A stretch of DNA of 8,388 bases from Nanobdellota archaeon. Its GTDB lineage: Archaea > Nanobdellota > Nanobdellia > Woesearchaeales > JAHJBD01. Position numbers and translations under genes: made by a program. Where the stretch lies: positions 1 through 8,388 of the forward strand of contig JAHJBD010000024.1 of NCBI GenBank assembly GCA_018813725.1. Direction: 5' to 3'. The notes beneath the pieces are model-generated. The model searched no databases, was not told the origin of the DNA, and worked only from the letters and a program-made list of their open reading frames with translations. Positions 6,546-8,388 of this stretch are shown here, in pieces (the first letter of the stretch is position 1; each line of letters opens with the position of its first letter).

Positions 6546-6886
6546 ATGCCTGTTATGTCAGCCTTGCCTGACTCCTCATCCCTATATGAATCTGAATCCT
6601 CATGATGCGTTGAAAACTCGATTATCTCGCTATCTTCAAGGCCAGTGAACCTATGTTTTGCTCCTGGAAGAACAAGCACTGAGTCTCCGGGCTTAAGTAC
6701 TTGTTTCTTACCAGCTAACTCAAGCAGCACTTTGCCTTTTACCAGATAGAATGTTTCGTCCTTATTCTTATGATGGTGCATACTGCACCTGTAACCTTTC
6801 TTCAAGACAAGTTTCTTGCCGCAGTATTCTCGATTTACTATCCACTCCTCGTGGCCCCATACCTTGTCTACAATCTTATGTTCCAT
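6542..6886 (-). CDS. Small single-domain cupin, phosphomannose-isomerase-like
   Basis: A 114-residue cupin. Motif 1 matches the textbook pattern exactly: G31, five residues, H37-H-H39, four residues, E44, six residues, G51. Motif 2 is GDSVLVLPGAKH (67-78), giving H78 as the fourth metal ligand. An opening VWGHEEWIVNREYCGKKLVL resembles the C-terminal cupin of type II mannose-6-phosphate isomerase/GDP-mannose pyrophosphorylase, and the acidic HHEDSDSYRDEESG tail is also of that sort. The fold and metal site are clear; the reaction is not. It is the first gene of the heptose operon and its stop overlaps the kinase start as ATGA, so its job should lie in the same pathway. Archaeal phosphoglucose isomerases are single cupins, so aldose-ketose isomerisation of a sugar phosphate is plausible, including the missing GmhA step. 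The ATG has a TATA-like box 27 bases upstream. Confidence 0.85.
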   Translation of the reverse strand: MEHKIVDKVWGHEEWIVNREYCGKKLVLKKGYRCSMHHHKNKDETFYLVKGKVLLELAGKKQVLKPGDSVLVLPGAKHRFTGLEDSEIIEFSTHHEDSDSYRDEESGKADITGI

Positions 6887-6905
6887 ATGGGTAGTAAATA
6901 AACCA

Positions 6906-6919
6906 GGGTTTTTAAAGGC
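6906..6919 (-). promoter_or_regulatory. TATA box of the heptose operon
   Basis: The minus strand reads GCCTTTAAAAACCC across this stretch, an archaeal TATA-like element centred about 27 bases before the cupin ATG. It overlaps the stop codon (6912-6914) of the upstream membrane-protein gene. The operon may therefore start its own leaderless transcript, even though only 25 bases separate the two genes. Read-through from the upstream gene is also possible. Confidence 0.55.
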
Positions 6920-7892
6920 TACTATTCTTATTTGGAAATAACTTATTGTATGTTACTAGTATAATTGAACCTAGACCCACTATAAGATAATAAGAGATTA
7001 TACGATCAAGAAAGAATATGGCACTGACACTATTTAACTCAAGGCCGGCCTCTAGTTTAGTAATAATAAATGCACCGGAGAATTCCACCACACCTATCCC
7101 GCCCGGGATTAAAGTAAGTATTGCAAATAATGTTGAGCCAGTGAAAGCAAGGGTTGAAGTAGTAAAATTAATTGGTATTCCAAGAGCTACGAATAGATAG
7201 TACAATCTAATAATTTCAATAGACATCGCAACTAAAGACAGTGAATACAATGATAAAGCTGTTTTCTTATCGGTAGCAAGCGCAAAGCTATCAAAGAAAA
7301 CATGGTTAATATCATGCAGATTGCCCTTTGTTTTATCTTTAATTGGTAATAAATGTAGTATCCATCTTATTAACCTCTTAAACAGCTTTGGAAATATAAA
7401 TAATAAGCTTATCAGCATTAATGCAAGCACGCCAAAAATGATCAAATAGCTGTTATATTCATTTGCGTCGATAAAAACGATAGCTATAAAGAAAATTAAT
7501 ATTACTGCCAATAGATCAAATATCTTCTCTATCAATGATCCAGGGATTGTTTTTGTTAGCTGCAGATCATAAACTGACTTCAGCATTAAAGGTTTAGTAA
7601 TCTCGTTCCTTCCAGGAAATATGCTTCCGGATGCAACACCAGCAAATATCGAACAGAACGCAAAACTAATTCCAATATATTTTCCAGTGGTCTTCTTAAT
7701 CAAGATCTTCCATCTTAAAGCTTTAACCAGGATGTTTAAGATTACAAAAACAATAAGAAATAAAATTATCCTAAGGCCTGCCGCTGCTATACTGGCTGCA
7801 ACATTTGAGAAATTGACTATCTTGATAAACATAAACAATACAATCAACCCAAGTGCCAGCAAGGCATAATTGATGATCTTGGACCTATTCAT
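6912..7892 (-). CDS. Lysylphosphatidylglycerol synthase-type membrane protein (UPF0104, COG0392, AglD-like)
   Basis: A 326-residue membrane protein with about eight hydrophobic helices. It carries the marks of the UPF0104 family: KALRW (residues 57-61 from the chosen ATG), PGRNEITKPLML after SGSIF (about 91-104), EKIFDLL (122-128), TLIPGGIGVVE (260-270) and FLDRIISYYLIVGLG (294-308). In bacteria the corresponding membrane half of MprF moves modified lipids; in archaea the AglD relatives are linked to protein glycosylation. Family members often sit beside glycosyltransferases, as here, and may handle lipid-linked sugars or lipids. The exact role is not known. The ATG at 7892 is preferred to a TTG two codons upstream, since a TATA-like element lies 26 bases before that ATG. 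It is 25 bases upstream of the cupin and on the same strand. Codon use is more AT-rich than in the heptose genes. Confidence 0.88.
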   Translation of the reverse strand: MNRSKIINYALLALGLIVLFMFIKIVNFSNVAASIAAAGLRIILFLIVFVILNILVKALRWKILIKKTTGKYIGISFAFCSIFAGVASGSIFPGRNEITKPLMLKSVYDLQLTKTIPGSLIEKIFDLLAVILIFFIAIVFIDANEYNSYLIIFGVLALMLISLLFIFPKLFKRLIRWILHLLPIKDKTKGNLHDINHVFFDSFALATDKKTALSLYSLSLVAMSIEIIRLYYLFVALGIPINFTTSTLAFTGSTLFAILTLIPGGIGVVEFSGAFIITKLEAGLELNSVSAIFFLDRIISYYLIVGLGSIILVTYNKLFPNKNSSL

Positions 7893-7911
7893 GCCCAAAC
7901 AGATTGGTTTT

Positions 7912-7924
7912 CATTATTTAAGGC
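7912..7924 (-). promoter_or_regulatory. TATA box of the UPF0104 gene
   Basis: The minus strand reads GCCTTAAATAATG, a TATA-like element centred about 26 bases before the ATG at 7892. It forms one half of a divergent promoter pair packed into the 79 bases between this gene and the small plus-strand gene. Confidence 0.6.
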
Positions 7925-7933
7925 TTTCCATAA

Positions 7934-7953
7934 CCGAAATGTTTAATAAATAA
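7934..7953 (+). promoter_or_regulatory. BRE and TATA box of the small membrane-protein gene
   Basis: CCGAAATG followed by TTTAATAAATAA resembles a purine-rich TFB recognition element directly upstream of a TATA box. The TATA part is centred 25 bases before the ATG at 7972, so the transcript should be nearly leaderless. This is the best-formed archaeal promoter in the window. Confidence 0.72.
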
Positions 7954-7971
7954 AGGGCATTTATTAAAATC

Positions 7972-8217
7972 ATGTCTTTAACTTTATTGCAGAGGGGACT
8001 TCTTTTAGTAATATATGTAGTCTTAATAATCTCCTTGGTTCTAAGCATTCAAGCAACCAAAAACATTGGGCAGACTGGTTTTGATAAATGCATGGAAAAA
8101 GAGTGCGAAGAAGGGGAAGAAAATTGTAATAAATTCAGGACAATTGATAACTGCTGTAATGGCGCAGGCGGGGAAACTGGGGTATCAAATAATAAGTATA
8201 TCTGCAAATTCAATTAA
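7972..8217 (+). CDS. Small single-pass membrane protein with a cysteine-rich outer domain
   Basis: An 81-residue protein that I do not recognise as a named family. Residues 10-26 form one hydrophobic helix after a short MSLTLLQRG start. The rest is polar and acidic, with six cysteines at 40, 45, 52, 61, 62 and 78, an even number that suggests disulfides outside the cell or a metal site. The R8-G9 followed by LLL fits the loose rule for archaeal class III (type IV pilin-like) signal peptides, which would make it a pilin-like subunit; a plain membrane anchor is equally possible. The gene is real on several counts: a good BRE/TATA, an ATG at the right distance and sensible topology. It diverges from the UPF0104 gene, and its end overlaps the next minus-strand gene by 8 bases. 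Confidence 0.75.
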   Translation: MSLTLLQRGLLLVIYVVLIISLVLSIQATKNIGQTGFDKCMEKECEEGEENCNKFRTIDNCCNGAGGETGVSNNKYICKFN

Positions 8218-8388
8218 CTTTAAGTGCAACCATCATATTCTCAATCTGATATACAACCATAAATTTGTTTGAAGTGACTATCTCTTGATGCCTCTGCTGC
8301 AGCAGTTGCAGTGAATCGTTATCCTTTCCAAGATATTTAGCATCCATCCTTCCTAAAACAAGATATTGGTATCCGTTGGATTTCAGGA
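8210..8388 (-). CDS. C-terminal end of an unidentified gene (runs off the window)
   Basis: One minus-strand frame is open from the window edge for 58 codons and stops at TGA (8210-8212); the other two minus-strand frames are broken within the same stretch. The visible protein is mixed and moderately charged, with a segment GYQYLVLGRMDAKYLGKD, a glutamine-rich LQLLQQRHQ, and a terminal VVYQIENMMVALKVN. No membrane segment or motif I can name is present. It meets the small membrane-protein gene tail to tail with an 8-base overlap, the same arrangement as at the left end of the window. The start and most of the gene lie beyond the window, so no function is offered. Confidence 0.6.
   Translation of the reverse strand, partial: LKSNGYQYLVLGRMDAKYLGKDNDSLQLLQQRHQEIVTSNKFMVVYQIENMMVALKVN

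Noticed and set aside
3558..6886. A bacterial LPS inner-core locus
   Set aside because: The enzyme set fits, but TATA-like promoters at leaderless spacing, missing Shine-Dalgarno sequences and the AglD-like neighbour point to archaea. The possibility is kept as the main alternative for the host's identity.
8066..8272. A 68-codon plus-strand frame overlapping the small cysteine-rich gene
   Set aside because: It lacks a promoter at the right distance, and the other frame starts at an ATG placed correctly behind a BRE/TATA and gives a sensible membrane topology.
1..8388. CRISPR arrays, tRNA or rRNA genes, insertion sequences
   Set aside because: No regularly spaced repeats, no tRNA-like cloverleaf or rRNA segment and no transposase-like frame or terminal inverted repeats were seen on reading.

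Overview
The window looks archaeal and most likely comes from a small-genome DPANN-type lineage such as a Woesearchaeota relative; the domain is fairly well supported, the phylum is a guess. Four transcription units begin with an AT-rich TATA-like element centred about 25-28 bases upstream of the first ATG, as in leaderless archaeal transcripts. No convincing Shine-Dalgarno sequences precede the starts. Genes are packed with short overlaps, including ATGA junctions. No rRNA, tRNA, CRISPR or insertion sequence was seen.

Layout. 1-777 (+): the C-terminal half of a family 4 glycosyltransferase, AT-rich, cut off upstream by an in-frame TGA. 757-3497 (-): a two-gene unit with a 14-helix-type polysaccharide flippase and then a fused nucleotidyltransferase/thymidylate-kinase-like protein. 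3558-6886 (-): a tightly overlapping five-gene operon of cupin, heptose-7-phosphate kinase (HldE1/RfaE1 type), HAD bisphosphatase (GmhB type), heptose-1-phosphate adenylyltransferase (HldE2/RfaE2 type) and a family 9 (heptosyltransferase-type) glycosyltransferase. 6912-7892 (-): a UPF0104/AglD-like multi-spanning membrane protein. 7972-8217 (+): a divergent small membrane-anchored protein with six cysteines. 8210-8388 (-): the C-terminal end of an unidentified gene that runs off the window.

How the parts fit. Kinase, phosphatase and adenylyltransferase are the three middle steps from sedoheptulose 7-phosphate to ADP-heptose, and they are encoded in reaction order. The family 9 transferase is the natural user of the activated sugar. 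The flippase would export a lipid-linked glycan, and the kinase-like fusion and the membrane protein may modify or help move it. The first enzyme of the bacterial route (GmhA isomerase) and the last (HldD epimerase) are absent from the window; the operon's leading cupin is a candidate stand-in for the isomerase. The main point of interest is therefore an apparent bacterial-style ADP-heptose and surface-glycan module under archaeal promoters.

There is no gene-free stretch longer than 300 bases.
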